A stretch of DNA of 64,000 bases from Bradyrhizobium viridifuturi (GTDB lineage Bacteria > Pseudomonadota > Alphaproteobacteria > Rhizobiales > Xanthobacteraceae). This document shows positions 21,205-31,034 of this stretch, piece after piece (within the stretch, counting starts at the first letter, position 1; each line of letters opens with the position of its first letter). The notes beneath the pieces are model-generated. The model saw only the letters and a program-made list of their open reading frames with translations, ran no database searches and was not told the DNA's origin. The stretch spans positions 124,001 to 188,000 of the forward strand of contig NZ_LGTB01000004.1 in NCBI RefSeq assembly GCF_001238275.1, in the 5' to 3' direction. Made by a program: the position numbers and the translations under genes.

Positions 21205-22574
21205 ATGCCGATCAATATTCTCATGCCCGCGCTGTCGCCGACGATGGAAAAGGGCAATCTCGCCAAGTGGCTCAAGAAAGAGGGCGACAAGGTCAAGTCC
21301 GGCGACGTGATCGCGGAGATCGAGACCGACAAGCGACGATGGAAGTCGAGGCGGTCGATGAAGGCACGATCGCCAAGATCCTGGTGCCCGAGGGCACGCA
21401 GGACGTGCCGGTCAACGACGTCATCGCGGTCATGGCCGGCGACGGCGAGGACGTGAAGGCGGCAGCCAGCGCCGGAGCCGGCGCCGCACCGGCGGCCAAG
21501 CCCGCCGAAGCCCCGAAGCCGGCTGCGCAGGCTGCGCCTGCCGCGGCTCCCGCACCGTCAGCAGCGCCCGCGCCGCAGCCGGCCGCTGCACCGGCACCAG
21601 CGCCTCAGCTTGCTGCGGCGCCCGCCGCGCAAGCCAACGGCCACGCCCGCGTGTTCTCGTCGCCGCTGGCGCGCCGATTGGCAAAGGAAGCCGGCATCGA
21701 TCTCTCCCGCATCACCGGCACCGGCCCGCACGGCCGCGTCATCGCGCGCGACGTCGACGACGCCAAGTCCGGCAAGGGCCTGAAGGCGCCGGCGGCTGCA
21801 CCTGCCGCGGCGGGGCCGAGCATCGCGCCGTCGATGTCGGACAAGCAGATCCTGGCGCTGTTCGAGCCGGGCTCCTACGAAATCGTGCCGCATGACGGCA
21901 TGCGCCGCACCATCGCGCAGCGTCTCACCGCTTCGGTGCAGAACGTCCCGCACTTCTATCTCACCATCGACTGCGACATCGGCAAGCTGCTCGCCGCGCG
22001 CGAGGAGATCAACGCCGCCGCGCCGAAGGACAAGGAGAAGAAGCCGCTCTACAAGATCTCGGTCAACGATTTCGTCATCAAGGCGATGGCGGTGGCGCTG
22101 CAGAAGATCCCGAACTGCAACGTCAGCTGGACCGAAGGCGGCATGCTCAAGCACAAGCATTCCGACGTCGGCGTCGCGGTGGCGATGCCGGGCGGCCTGA
22201 TCACGCCGATCATCCGCAAGGCCGAGACCAAGACGCTCTCGACCATCTCGAACGAGATGAAGGATTTTGCCGCCCGCGCCCGCGCCCGAAAGCTGAAGCC
22301 GGAAGAATACCAGGGCGGCACCACCGCGGTCTCCAACCTCGGCATGTACGGCATCAACCACTTCACCGCCGTGATCAACCCGCCGCACGCCTCGATCCTC
22401 GCGGTCGGCACCTCGGAGGAGCGCCCGGTCGTGCGCGGCGGCAAGATCGAGATCGCGAACATCATGAGCGTCACCTTGTCGTGCGATCACCGCGCGATCG
22501 ACGGCGCGCTCGGTGCCGAGTTGATCGGCGCCTTCAAACAGCTGATCGAAAACCCCGTGATGATGATGGTGTGA
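21205..22574 (+). pseudogene. pdhC: dihydrolipoyllysine acetyltransferase (PDH E2), interrupted by a one-base frameshift
   Basis: The E2 core of pyruvate dehydrogenase. The N-terminal lipoyl domain starts [17 protein letters not shown] and runs to EIETDK, where Lys43 is the lipoyl site. Directly after that Lys codon (21331-21333) one G is missing; the adjacent frame continues [21 protein letters not shown] and proceeds to the end. An Ala/Pro-rich linker, a peripheral subunit-binding domain (SSPLARRLAKEAGIDL...GTGPHGRVIARDV) and the catalytic domain follow, with the active-site HRAIDG near the C-terminus. The same lipoyl-site DNA in pdhB is intact. Since the rest of the operon is intact and E2 is normally required, I read this as an assembly error rather than a dead gene. 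Confidence 0.93.
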
Positions 22575-22586
22575 CGGGCATCAGCC

Positions 22587-22763
22587 ATGTACGCGATCTA
22601 CGGTCCGTACGTTCTGCTCGCCGCCATCGCCGTTGCGCTGCTCGTCGCGGTCAACCGCGACCTGATATCGACGTTCCAGTTCCGGATGATGATGGTCGGC
22701 GCCGGTGTGCTGGCGCTGGTGTGGACCATATTTCTCGGTGCGGTATGGCAGGAGTACCGATGA
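22587..22763 (+). CDS. small two-helix membrane protein in the pdh operon
   Basis: A 58-residue protein beginning MYAIYGPYVLLAAIAVALLV and ending GAVWQEYR. It has two hydrophobic segments (about residues 5-23 and 35-52) separated by a short basic loop (NRDLISTFQFR). It starts 12 bp after pdhC, and its TGA stop is immediately followed by the ATG of the next small gene. No family is recognised. Its place inside a tight operon, GC-rich codon use and the coupling to the next gene argue that it is real. Confidence 0.65.
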   Translation: MYAIYGPYVLLAAIAVALLVAVNRDLISTFQFRMMMVGAGVLALVWTIFLGAVWQEYR

Positions 22764-23006
22764 ATGGCCGGCTTGGCCCGTACGCGCTGGCCCTGGATCT
22801 CGCTGCTGGTGTCGGCCGTGCTGGTGCTCAACCCGGTCGGGCTGGATTTCCTGCACTCCGCGTTCTTCGCCGGCGAACAGTTGGCGCGGAACATTGCCCA
22901 GCCGATCGTGCTGACGGCCCAGGCCATCATGGCCGTGGTGATCGGGCTCGAATGGCTGGTCAGGTCATTGATCGCAAGAAGCCGCGCCCGCGGCGTCACA
23001 AATTGA
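22764..23006 (+). CDS. small membrane protein in the pdh operon
   Basis: An 80-residue protein with two hydrophobic segments (about residues 10-30, WPWISLLVSAVLVLNPVG, and about 48-66, IVLTAQAIMAVVIGLEW), ending in a basic tail (IARSRARGVTN). Its start directly abuts the stop of the preceding ORF and lpdA begins 17 bp later. No family is recognised. It is probably translated with the PDH genes; whether it anchors the complex, or serves an unrelated function, is open. Confidence 0.7.
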   Translation: MAGLARTRWPWISLLVSAVLVLNPVGLDFLHSAFFAGEQLARNIAQPIVLTAQAIMAVVIGLEWLVRSLIARSRARGVTN

Positions 23007-23023
23007 ATTGAACGGGAGCCGCC

Positions 23024-24445
23024 ATGGCCGACACATCCTTTGACGTCATCATCATCGGCTCCGGCCCCGGCGGCTACGTGACCGCGATCCGCGCCGCGCA
23101 GCTCGGCTTCAAGACCGCGATCGTCGAAAAATCCTATCTCGGCGGTATCTGCCTGAACTGGGGTTGCATCCCGACCAAGGCGCTGCTGCGCTCGGCGGAG
23201 ATCTATCACTACATGCAGCACGCCAAGGATTACGGACTGTCGGCCGACAATGTCAGTTTCGATCCGAAGGCTGTGGTGCAGCGTTCGCGCGGCGTCTCGA
23301 AGCGCCTCAATGACGGCGTCGGCTTCCTGATGAAGAAGAACAAGGTCACGGTGATCTGGGGCGATGCCACGATCGACGCGCCCGGCAAGATCACCGTGAA
23401 GAAGTCCACGGTCGAGGCGCCGAAGGGTGCCAGCGGCGAGGGCAGCTATCAGGCCAAGCACATCATCGTCGCGACCGGCGCGCGGCCGCGCGTGCTGCCC
23501 GGGCTCGAGCCCGACAAGAAGCTGATCTGGACCTATTTCGAGGCGATGGTGCCGGAGCGGATGCCGAAATCGCTGCTGGTGGTCGGCTCCGGCGCGATCG
23601 GCATCGAGTTTGCCTCGTTCTTCCACACCATGGGCGCCGACGTCACCGTGGTCGAGGTGCTGCCGCAAATCCTTCCCGTGGAGGACGCCGAGATCGCAGG
23701 GCTGGCACGCAAGCGGTTCGAGAAGATGGGCATCAAGATCATGTCCTCGACCAAGGTGACCAAGCTGGAGAAGAAGGCCGACAGCGTGGTCGCGACCATC
23801 GACGACGGCAAGGGCTCGCCGCAGACCAAGGAATTCGAGCGCGTGATCTCGGCGGTCGGCGTGGTCGGCAACATCGAGAATCTCGGGCTGGAGAAGCTCG
23901 GCGTCAAAACCGACCGCGGCTGCATCGTGATCGACGGCCTCGGCAAGACCAACATCCCCGGCATCTACGCGATCGGCGACGTCGCAGGTCCCCCCATGCT
24001 CGCACACAAGGCCGAGCACGAGGGCGTGATCTGCATCGAGGCGATCAAGGGCCTGCATCCGCATCCGATGGACAAGCTGATGATCCCGGGCTGCACCTAT
24101 TGCAATCCGCAGGTCGCTTCCGTCGGCCTCACCGAAGCCAAGGCCAAGGAAGGCGGCCGCGAGATCCGCGTCGGCCGCTTCCCGTTCGTCGGCAACGGCA
24201 AGGCGATCGCGCTCGGCGAGGACCAGGGCCTCGTCAAGGTGGTGTTCGACAAGAAGACCGGGCAGCTGCTCGGCGCGCACATGATCGGCGCCGAGGTCAC
24301 CGAACTGATCCAGGGCTATGTGGTGGCGATGAATCTGGAGACCACCGAAGAGGAGTTGATGCACACCGTGTTCCCGCATCCGACCTTGTCGGAAATGATG
24401 AAGGAGGCGGTGCTGGACGCCTACGGGCGCGTGCTGAATATCTGA
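23024..24445 (+). CDS. lpdA: dihydrolipoyl dehydrogenase (E3)
   Basis: A 473-residue FAD disulphide reductase that reoxidises the dihydrolipoyl groups of the PDH complex. The FAD motif is VIIGSGPGGYVTAIRAAQLG, the redox-active disulphide is in GGICLNWGCIPTKALL, the NAD-binding fold has VVGSGAIGIEFASFF, the second FAD contact is GIYAIGDVAG, and the C-terminal dimer/active-site motif is HTVFPHPTLSEMM. It is the last gene of the PDH operon; a repeat follows. The operon also supplies E1 and E2, so this copy is most likely the PDH-dedicated E3. Confidence 0.97.
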   Translation: MADTSFDVIIIGSGPGGYVTAIRAAQLGFKTAIVEKSYLGGICLNWGCIPTKALLRSAEIYHYMQHAKDYGLSADNVSFDPKAVVQRSRGVSKRLNDGVGFLMKKNKVTVIWGDATIDAPGKITVKKSTVEAPKGASGEGSYQAKHIIVATGARPRVLPGLEPDKKLIWTYFEAMVPERMPKSLLVVGSGAIGIEFASFFHTMGADVTVVEVLPQILPVEDAEIAGLARKRFEKMGIKIMSSTKVTKLEKKADSVVATIDDGKGSPQTKEFERVISAVGVVGNIENLGLEKLGVKTDRGCIVIDGLGKTNIPGIYAIGDVAGPPMLAHKAEHEGVICIEAIKGLHPHPMDKLMIPGCTYCNPQVASVGLTEAKAKEGGREIRVGRFPFVGNGKAIALGEDQGLVKVVFDKKTGQLLGAHMIGAEVTELIQGYVVAMNLETTEEELMHTVFPHPTLSEMMKEAVLDAYGRVLNI

Positions 24446-24486
24446 GAGACCGGGCGGGAGGAGCTGCAAAGCATTGGCAAATCCTG

Positions 24487-24624
24487 TCATCCTGAGGTGC
24501 GAGCGGAGCGAGCCTCGACGGATGCACGGCCCGGATCGAACAGTGGGGCCTGTCGCCCTTCGAGGGCCGCTGAAGAAGCGGCCACCTCCAGCGACAAAGG
24601 CGGAGCCTCTGCGCGGGGGTGACG
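24487..24624. repeat. degenerate intergenic repeat (TCATCCTGAGGTGCGAGC type)
   Basis: The stretch begins TCATCCTGAGGTGCGAGCG with GAGCCTCGACGGATG nearby, followed by CCCTTCGAGGGCCGC and CGGAGCCTCTGCGCGGGGGTGACG, a decayed inverted counterpart. Repeats with this wording occur widely in Bradyrhizobium and relatives. It fills the gap between lpdA and the threonine synthase gene. Confidence 0.6.
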
Positions 24625-24666
24625 GGTCTCAGATTCGCAAAACCTAAGAAAAAGAAAGAGCACCTC

Positions 24667-25908
<1,242 letters not shown>

Positions 25909-25986
25909 AGCCTCATCCGAAGGGCCATCTTGTCGAAAGGTGGCCCTTCAAAAATGATGCGACAAGAAAGATTGAGGGAGAGCGTG

Positions 25987-26954
25987 ATGCGGAAGCTCGT
26001 TTTGGCCGTGCTGGCGATGTTGGCGTTCACAGGAAGCGCTACGGCGGAAACCTGGCCCGCGCACCCGATCACCATCGTCGTGCCGTTCGCTGCCGGCGGT
26101 CCGTCGGATGCCATGGCGCGCATCCTCGCCGAGCGGATGAAGCAGTCGCTCGGCGAGGTGGTCTGATCGAGAACGTGACCGGGGCGGGCGGTTCGATCGG
26201 CGTCGGCCGCGCGGTGCGCGCGGCGCCTGACGGCTACACCGTCTCGTTCGGCCATCTCGGCACCCACGTCGCAAACGGCGCGATCTACAAGCTCGGCTAC
26301 GACCTCGTCGAGGATCTCGAGCCGGTTGTGCTGCTGCCGAGCAATCCGATGATCATCGTCAGCAAGAACGCCGTGCCGGCGAAATCGCTGAAGGAACTCT
26401 TGGAGTGGTTGAAGTCGCGGCCTCAGCCGCCGACTGCAGGCACCGCCGGCGCCGGCAGCGGCAGCCATATCGCAGGGCTCTATTTCGAGAACGTCTCCGG
26501 CATCAAGCTGCAATACGTGCCGTATCGCGGAACCGGGCCGGCGCTGAACGACCTCGTCGCCGGCCAGATCGACATCATCGTCGACCAGACCTCGAATTCG
26601 ATCAACCAGGTCCGCGCCGGCAACATCCGCGCCTATGCCGTCACCGATTCCAAGCGCGTCGCGAATGCACCTGAAGTTCCGACGGTCGACGAGGCCGGCT
26701 TGCCCGGCTTCTACATGACGCTGTGGTCCGGCCTCTGGGTGCCGAAGGGCACGCCGAAGGAGATCGTGGCCAAGCTCAACATGGCTGCGATCCAGGCGCT
26801 GCGCGATCCCGCGGTGAAGAAGCAGCTCGAAAATCTCGGCTTGCAGATGCCGCCGCAAGACCAGTTGAAGCCGGAGGCACTCGGCGCCTGGCAGAAGGCG
26901 GAAATCGCAAAGTGGTGGCCGATGATCAAGGCCGCCAATGTGAAGGTGGAGTGA
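25987..26954 (+). pseudogene. Bug/TctC-family periplasmic substrate-binding protein, interrupted by a one-base frameshift
   Basis: A binding protein of the tripartite tricarboxylate transporter type. The signal peptide is MRKLVLAVLAMLAFTGSATA, followed by the family start ETWPAHPITIVVPFAAGGPSD. At LGEVV the frame stops (TGA at 26164-26166); the next frame continues IENVTGAGGSIGVGRAVRAAPDGYT and runs to a normal end (MIKAANVKVE). Restoring one C at 26161-26164 gives an ordinary protein of about 322 residues. No TctA or TctB membrane genes are adjacent, which is usual for the many orphan Bug proteins. The ligand is unknown, probably a carboxylate. Confidence 0.85.
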
Positions 26955-26976
26955 GAAGCAGCGAGGCAAGCTTCTC

Positions 26977-27372
26977 ATGAGGAACCTTGTTCTTGCGTGG
27001 CTTGCGTCCAGCGCCGCGTTTGCGGTCGCCTTTGTCGGCTGGATGGTGCCCTGGACGACCCCGGAAGGCGTGCACATCTTGTACTGGAGCGATTATCTTC
27101 GCTTGTTCCTCATGATGCTGGGCGCGGCACTAGCGTTCCAGTTGGTTTACGGCGGCCTCGTCTACGTCATTCTGGGCCGCTCTGGGCTCTGGAGCATCTG
27201 GACTGTCGCGTTCGCGTATCTGTTGCCCGTTTTCGTCATCGATCGCTACGGAATCGACACGCCCCGCGAAGCTCGCACGATGATCGCCTGGCTCGGATTT
27301 GCCTGTCTGATCGCAGGTGTCTCATGGTTCTTCGCGCGGAGAGAGGTTCGCAGGACGGCGGATATCCCCTAG
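26977..27372 (+). CDS. hypothetical four-helix membrane protein
   Basis: A 131-residue protein with four hydrophobic segments (about residues 4-24, 40-65, 70-90 and 100-118) and short charged loops. It starts MRNLVLAWLASSAAFAVAFVG and ends in ARREVRRTADIP. No family is recognised. It follows the tctC-like gene by 22 bp on the same strand, so co-transcription is possible, but it does not look like a TctB subunit. It is convergent with the lytic transglycosylase gene. Confidence 0.6.
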   Translation: MRNLVLAWLASSAAFAVAFVGWMVPWTTPEGVHILYWSDYLRLFLMMLGAALAFQLVYGGLVYVILGRSGLWSIWTVAFAYLLPVFVIDRYGIDTPREARTMIAWLGFACLIAGVSWFFARREVRRTADIP

Positions 27373-27433
27373 CGCGATCCGAACGAAGCAGCTGTCCGAA
27401 AAGATCAACCTGATCTGATCACGCCGGCGAGGC

Positions 27434-29656
27434 TCACTGCGCCGGCGCGGCGTTGGTCTCCTGCGTCACGACGCGCTCGCCGCTCTTTGCCGCCATCGCC
27501 GTGCCGGCGTCCTCGAAACGCGCCCGATAGACCGCGAAATTCTCCATCACGCGCTGCACGTAGTTGCGCGTCTCCGAGATCGGGATCCGCTCCACCCAAT
27601 CGACCGGATCGACCTTGGGATCGCGCGGGTCGCCATAGGCCTTGATCCAGTCGCGGACGCGGCCGCGGCCGGCGTTATAGCCGGCAAATGTCATGATGTG
27701 GCAGCCGCGATACTCCGCCAGCAGCGCGCTCAATTCGGCCGCGCCCATCTGGGTGTTGTAGACCGGATCGGACACCATCCTGCTCCAGTCATAGCTGACG
27801 CCGAAACGCTTCGCGGTGTCGCGGCCGGCTTCGGGCGTCACCTGCATCAGGCCGACGGCGTTGGCCGCCGACTTGTCGCGCTGATCGAACGCGCTTTCAG
27901 TACGCGCGATCGAGTAGGTCATGCTGCGTCCGATGTCGGGCGCGATCGGTGTGTGCTTGGGAATGCCGATGACCGGGAAGGCGTAATGGTCGAAGGCAAA
28001 GCCGCGCGCGAGCGCGATCTTGCCGATCTGCAGCATGGCGCGGGCATCGTTGTGGCGGCCGGTGAGCTCGCCGAGTGCCTCGAGCATCCCGACGTCAGTG
28101 CTCTCCTCGGCAAGGTCGGCTGCGAAATAGAGCACGATATCGGGCTCGCCGATCGCGTAGAGCATGTCGGCGGCACGAACCCGCTCGTCCGCGGCCATGC
28201 TGTCGGCGCTTGCAGCGGGCGAGGGTGCATGCAGCTCGACGCCGTCACGGCCGAGCTTGGTCAGCGCGAGTTGGCCATAATACGCAGTCGGGTAGCGCGC
28301 GGCGGCCTGGTAGTCGGCGCGCATCGCCGCGGAATTGCCGAGTGCCTCGGCGGCGCGGCCGCGCCAATAGGTGGCGCGCGCCAGCACTGTCGGGTTGGTC
28401 TGGCCCTCGTCGATGTGGGCGAAATGCGCCGCCGCGGTCTTGGCATCGTCGAGATAGCGCAGCGCGATCCAGCCGCGCATGAAGTGCATGTCGGAGCGAT
28501 AGTACGGATTGTCCGGCGCCGCCGCGCCCCGGATCACGTCATAGGCCGCCTGGTACTCACCCTGATCCAGCAGCTTGCGGGAGAGGATGCGGCGCTCGCG
28601 CCACCATTGGTCGGTGTCCTGCTGCGCCATCGTCTCGGGCGCCGCCGCGATCGTCACGCGCGCCGCATCGTCGATCCTGTTCTTCGCGAGCAGCCATTGG
28701 ATGCGGCACAGCGTGTAGCCGAGGTCGCCGCGGGCATCAGCCGGCACGTCGTTGAGCGTGTCCTCGGCCTTGCTGGATTGGCCGCGGACCGCGCCGCAAG
28801 CCTTCACGATGGCCAACGCGTCGCTGCCGAGGTGCTGTGCCGCGCGCCTCGCGCCGGCGAGATCCTTGGCGCCGATCCGCTTGTCCATGCGCGCGCGATG
28901 ATCGTCGGATGTCAGCAGGTCCTTGAATGCGTCGTAGGCGTCGCTCTCGGTCCGTTCGAGCAATTCTTCCGAACGCCAGGCCTCGCGCACCAGCCGCGCG
29001 GCGCCGTCGCGGTCGCCCTCAGTGAGCAGCGTGCGGGCGAGCGCGAACTTGCCCTTGGCGCTGATCGGTTGATCGAGCGTGAAGCCGTGCACCGTGGCCG
29101 GATCGCTGCGCTCCTGCCACATCCGCGCTTCAGCCCGTTTGCGGAGCAGCGTGACGCTTGGCCAATCCGGGTTCGCCGCGACGAATGCCGCATAGCGGCT
29201 GAACGGCGCATTCGACTCCGAATGGCGCAGCAGGTACCACTCGACGAGCTTGCGCCCGACCGGGTCGGTGATCTTGGCCTGGATATCGGTCGCGTCGTTG
29301 GTCTTGCCCCGGCGCGCGGCGAGGATCGCGTCCCTGACGTTGGCGAGATCGCCCGACAGTTGCGGCCCGGCAGGCTTCTCCGGCTCCGCCGCCTTGGTGG
29401 TCTCAGTCGATTTGGAGGGGACCGATTTGGCCTTCGCCGATTTGCGTTTGTCGGAGCCGTGCCTGGCATGCCGGCGCTTGCCGGAGCCGCTCTCGTGTGC
29501 GGTCTTGCCGCTCGACTTGGCGCCGTGCGCCTTCTTGTCGCCGTGGCCGCTTTTGGCCTGATGCTGGTGATGCGGCTTGGCGGTCGCCTGGACTGGAAGC
29601 AGCGCGAGCGCGGCGGCTGTGGCGAAACACGCCAGCGGACGTAGGCACCGGTTCAT
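27434..29656 (-). CDS. soluble lytic murein transglycosylase (SLT domain)
   Basis: A 740-residue periplasmic peptidoglycan-cleaving enzyme. A signal peptide (MNRCLRPLACFATAAALALLPVQATA) is followed by a His/Lys/Ser-rich low-complexity region (about residues 27-90), a long helical superhelix rich in tetratricopeptide-like repeats, and a C-terminal SLT domain with the catalytic Glu in SIARTESAFDQRDKSAANAVGLMQ and the downstream AGYNAGRGRV motif. This is the Slt70-like architecture, forming 1,6-anhydro-muropeptides. The ATG at 29656 gives a clean signal peptide; an earlier ATG would add 20 residues. The Lys-rich linker is unusual in density. Confidence 0.9.
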   Translation of the reverse strand: MNRCLRPLACFATAAALALLPVQATAKPHHQHQAKSGHGDKKAHGAKSSGKTAHESGSGKRRHARHGSDKRKSAKAKSVPSKSTETTKAAEPEKPAGPQLSGDLANVRDAILAARRGKTNDATDIQAKITDPVGRKLVEWYLLRHSESNAPFSRYAAFVAANPDWPSVTLLRKRAEARMWQERSDPATVHGFTLDQPISAKGKFALARTLLTEGDRDGAARLVREAWRSEELLERTESDAYDAFKDLLTSDDHRARMDKRIGAKDLAGARRAAQHLGSDALAIVKACGAVRGQSSKAEDTLNDVPADARGDLGYTLCRIQWLLAKNRIDDAARVTIAAAPETMAQQDTDQWWRERRILSRKLLDQGEYQAAYDVIRGAAAPDNPYYRSDMHFMRGWIALRYLDDAKTAAAHFAHIDEGQTNPTVLARATYWRGRAAEALGNSAAMRADYQAAARYPTAYYGQLALTKLGRDGVELHAPSPAASADSMAADERVRAADMLYAIGEPDIVLYFAADLAEESTDVGMLEALGELTGRHNDARAMLQIGKIALARGFAFDHYAFPVIGIPKHTPIAPDIGRSMTYSIARTESAFDQRDKSAANAVGLMQVTPEAGRDTAKRFGVSYDWSRMVSDPVYNTQMGAAELSALLAEYRGCHIMTFAGYNAGRGRVRDWIKAYGDPRDPKVDPVDWVERIPISETRNYVQRVMENFAVYRARFEDAGTAMAAKSGERVVTQETNAAPAQ

Positions 29657-29948
29657 TCCCTGGTCCCCCCTGAGAAACCACGAGGCACAAACAGAACGCT
29701 TCATACGGCGGCACAACCGCCGCAGATTATCACTACCCTCGATTCTCGAGTGTTAATGCTGCCGCAACTCAACAGGGAAAACGCGGCGAAATATGGAACA
29801 TGGTGTGTGGAACCCGCGAGAACCGGGGTTTTGCGGGTAAAATGTGGCATAAGGGCCGCCCCTTTGACCGGTTTCCGCCGAGATGTACCCTGATCGCCAC
29901 GTCGCGCCGTTGGGGGCTGACAGATCAGATTTCACCGAGCGGGACGCC

Positions 29949-30797
29949 ATGGCAGTGCACCTCAGAACCATCCTCGACGGCGGCCGCTATTTCGAGGGCC
30001 CGCGCTGGCACGATGGACGATTGTGGTTCGTCGACTGCATGGCGCGCACATTGCTCAGCATCAGTCCGTCGGGCGAACGGCAGGAGCACGCTGCGGTGGC
30101 GGACGACACGCCCTGCGGTCTCGGCGTGCTGCCTGATGGCGACATCGTCGTGCTGACGATGTTCAGGAAGCGGCTGCTGCGGTTCTCGGGTGGGGCACTG
30201 TCGCTGTATGCCGACCTCTCCGAGGTTGCCACCGGCACGATCGACGACATGATCATTGACGGGCTGGGGCGCGCCTATGTCGGCGATCTCGGCTTCAATC
30301 TGCCGCCGCCGGAGGGGCGCGGCGCCGTCGGCCGGATCATCCTGGTCACGCCCGACGGCAGCGCCCGCGTCGTCGCCGACGGCTTGCGGTTTCCGAACGG
30401 CATCGCCGTTTCCTCCGATCAGCGCCGGCTCGTCGTCGCGGAAATGGATGGCGCTGCTCTCGCGGACTACGATATCGCGGCGGACGGCGGGTTGAGCCTC
30501 CGCGGGCGGTTCGGCCGGGTCAACGATCCCGATGGCATCTGCCTCGATCGCGATGGGGCGGTCTGGGTCGCCTCGTTCACGGAAGACGCCTTTGTCCGCA
30601 TCGATCGCAATGGCGTGGAGCTTGAGCGCATCGAGGTCCCGGGCCGCCGCGCACTCGCCTGTGCGCTGGGCGGTGCCGATCGCAGGACATTGCTCTGCTT
30701 GAGCGCGGAGACCTCCTACGAGGAACTCCGGAGGGGCAAATCGGCGTCGCGGATTGACGTGGTCGAGGTCGCAACGCCGGGCGACGGCTATCCCTAG
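29949..30797 (+). CDS. SMP-30/gluconolactonase/LRE family protein
   Basis: A 282-residue six-bladed beta-propeller hydrolase. Family motifs with likely metal ligands are EGPRWHDGRLWFVD near the start (Glu), FPNGIAVSSDQRRL (Asn) and VNDPDGICLDRDGAVWVAS (Asp). Members hydrolyse sugar lactones or related esters. The ATG at 29949 gives MAVHLRTILDGG directly before the first blade and is preferred over one at 29883. It lies next to the TRAP transporter but on the opposite strand. A link with the galactonate genes at 37 kb is conceivable, not shown. Confidence 0.85.
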   Translation: MAVHLRTILDGGRYFEGPRWHDGRLWFVDCMARTLLSISPSGERQEHAAVADDTPCGLGVLPDGDIVVLTMFRKRLLRFSGGALSLYADLSEVATGTIDDMIIDGLGRAYVGDLGFNLPPPEGRGAVGRIILVTPDGSARVVADGLRFPNGIAVSSDQRRLVVAEMDGAALADYDIAADGGLSLRGRFGRVNDPDGICLDRDGAVWVASFTEDAFVRIDRNGVELERIEVPGRRALACALGGADRRTLLCLSAETSYEELRRGKSASRIDVVEVATPGDGYP

Positions 30798-30875
30798 CGG
30801 CTGTCGGCGAGGGACGTCCGGGGCTTGCAGTTTGTTCTTGTTTCGTTCATATTGGGCATTCGGGAGAGTGCCGCC

Positions 30876-31013
30876 ATGGACGCCGAGCGAGAACGCGAAA
30901 TCATCAGGCTCTGGAACGAGCTCCGCCGGCTGCAACGCGAGGGTCGCCCGACCGCGTCGATGGTGCGCCGGATCGAGCAGGCGCTCGCCGCACGGGAGCA
31001 GGAGGCGGCCTGA
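30876..31013 (+). CDS. small helical hypothetical protein
   Basis: A 45-residue, highly charged protein (MDAEREREIIRLWNELRRL ... MVRRIEQALAAREQEAA), predicted as two amphipathic helices. It has no Cys and no membrane segment. GGGAGAG at 30862-30868 is a good ribosome binding site at the right spacing, which supports translation. It follows the SMP-30 gene by 78 bp. No function is known. Confidence 0.6.
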   Translation: MDAEREREIIRLWNELRRLQREGRPTASMVRRIEQALAAREQEAA

Positions 31014-31034
31014 AGCGCGGCTTGACGCGCGTGC

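Noticed and set aside
22598..24490. Open frame of 630 codons antisense to lpdA
   Set aside because: Shadow of the E3 gene; the product is His/Asp/Leu-rich with no recognisable fold.
27698..29644. Open frame of 648 codons antisense to the lytic transglycosylase gene
   Set aside because: Compositionally an antisense shadow; the SLT domain on the other strand is unambiguous.
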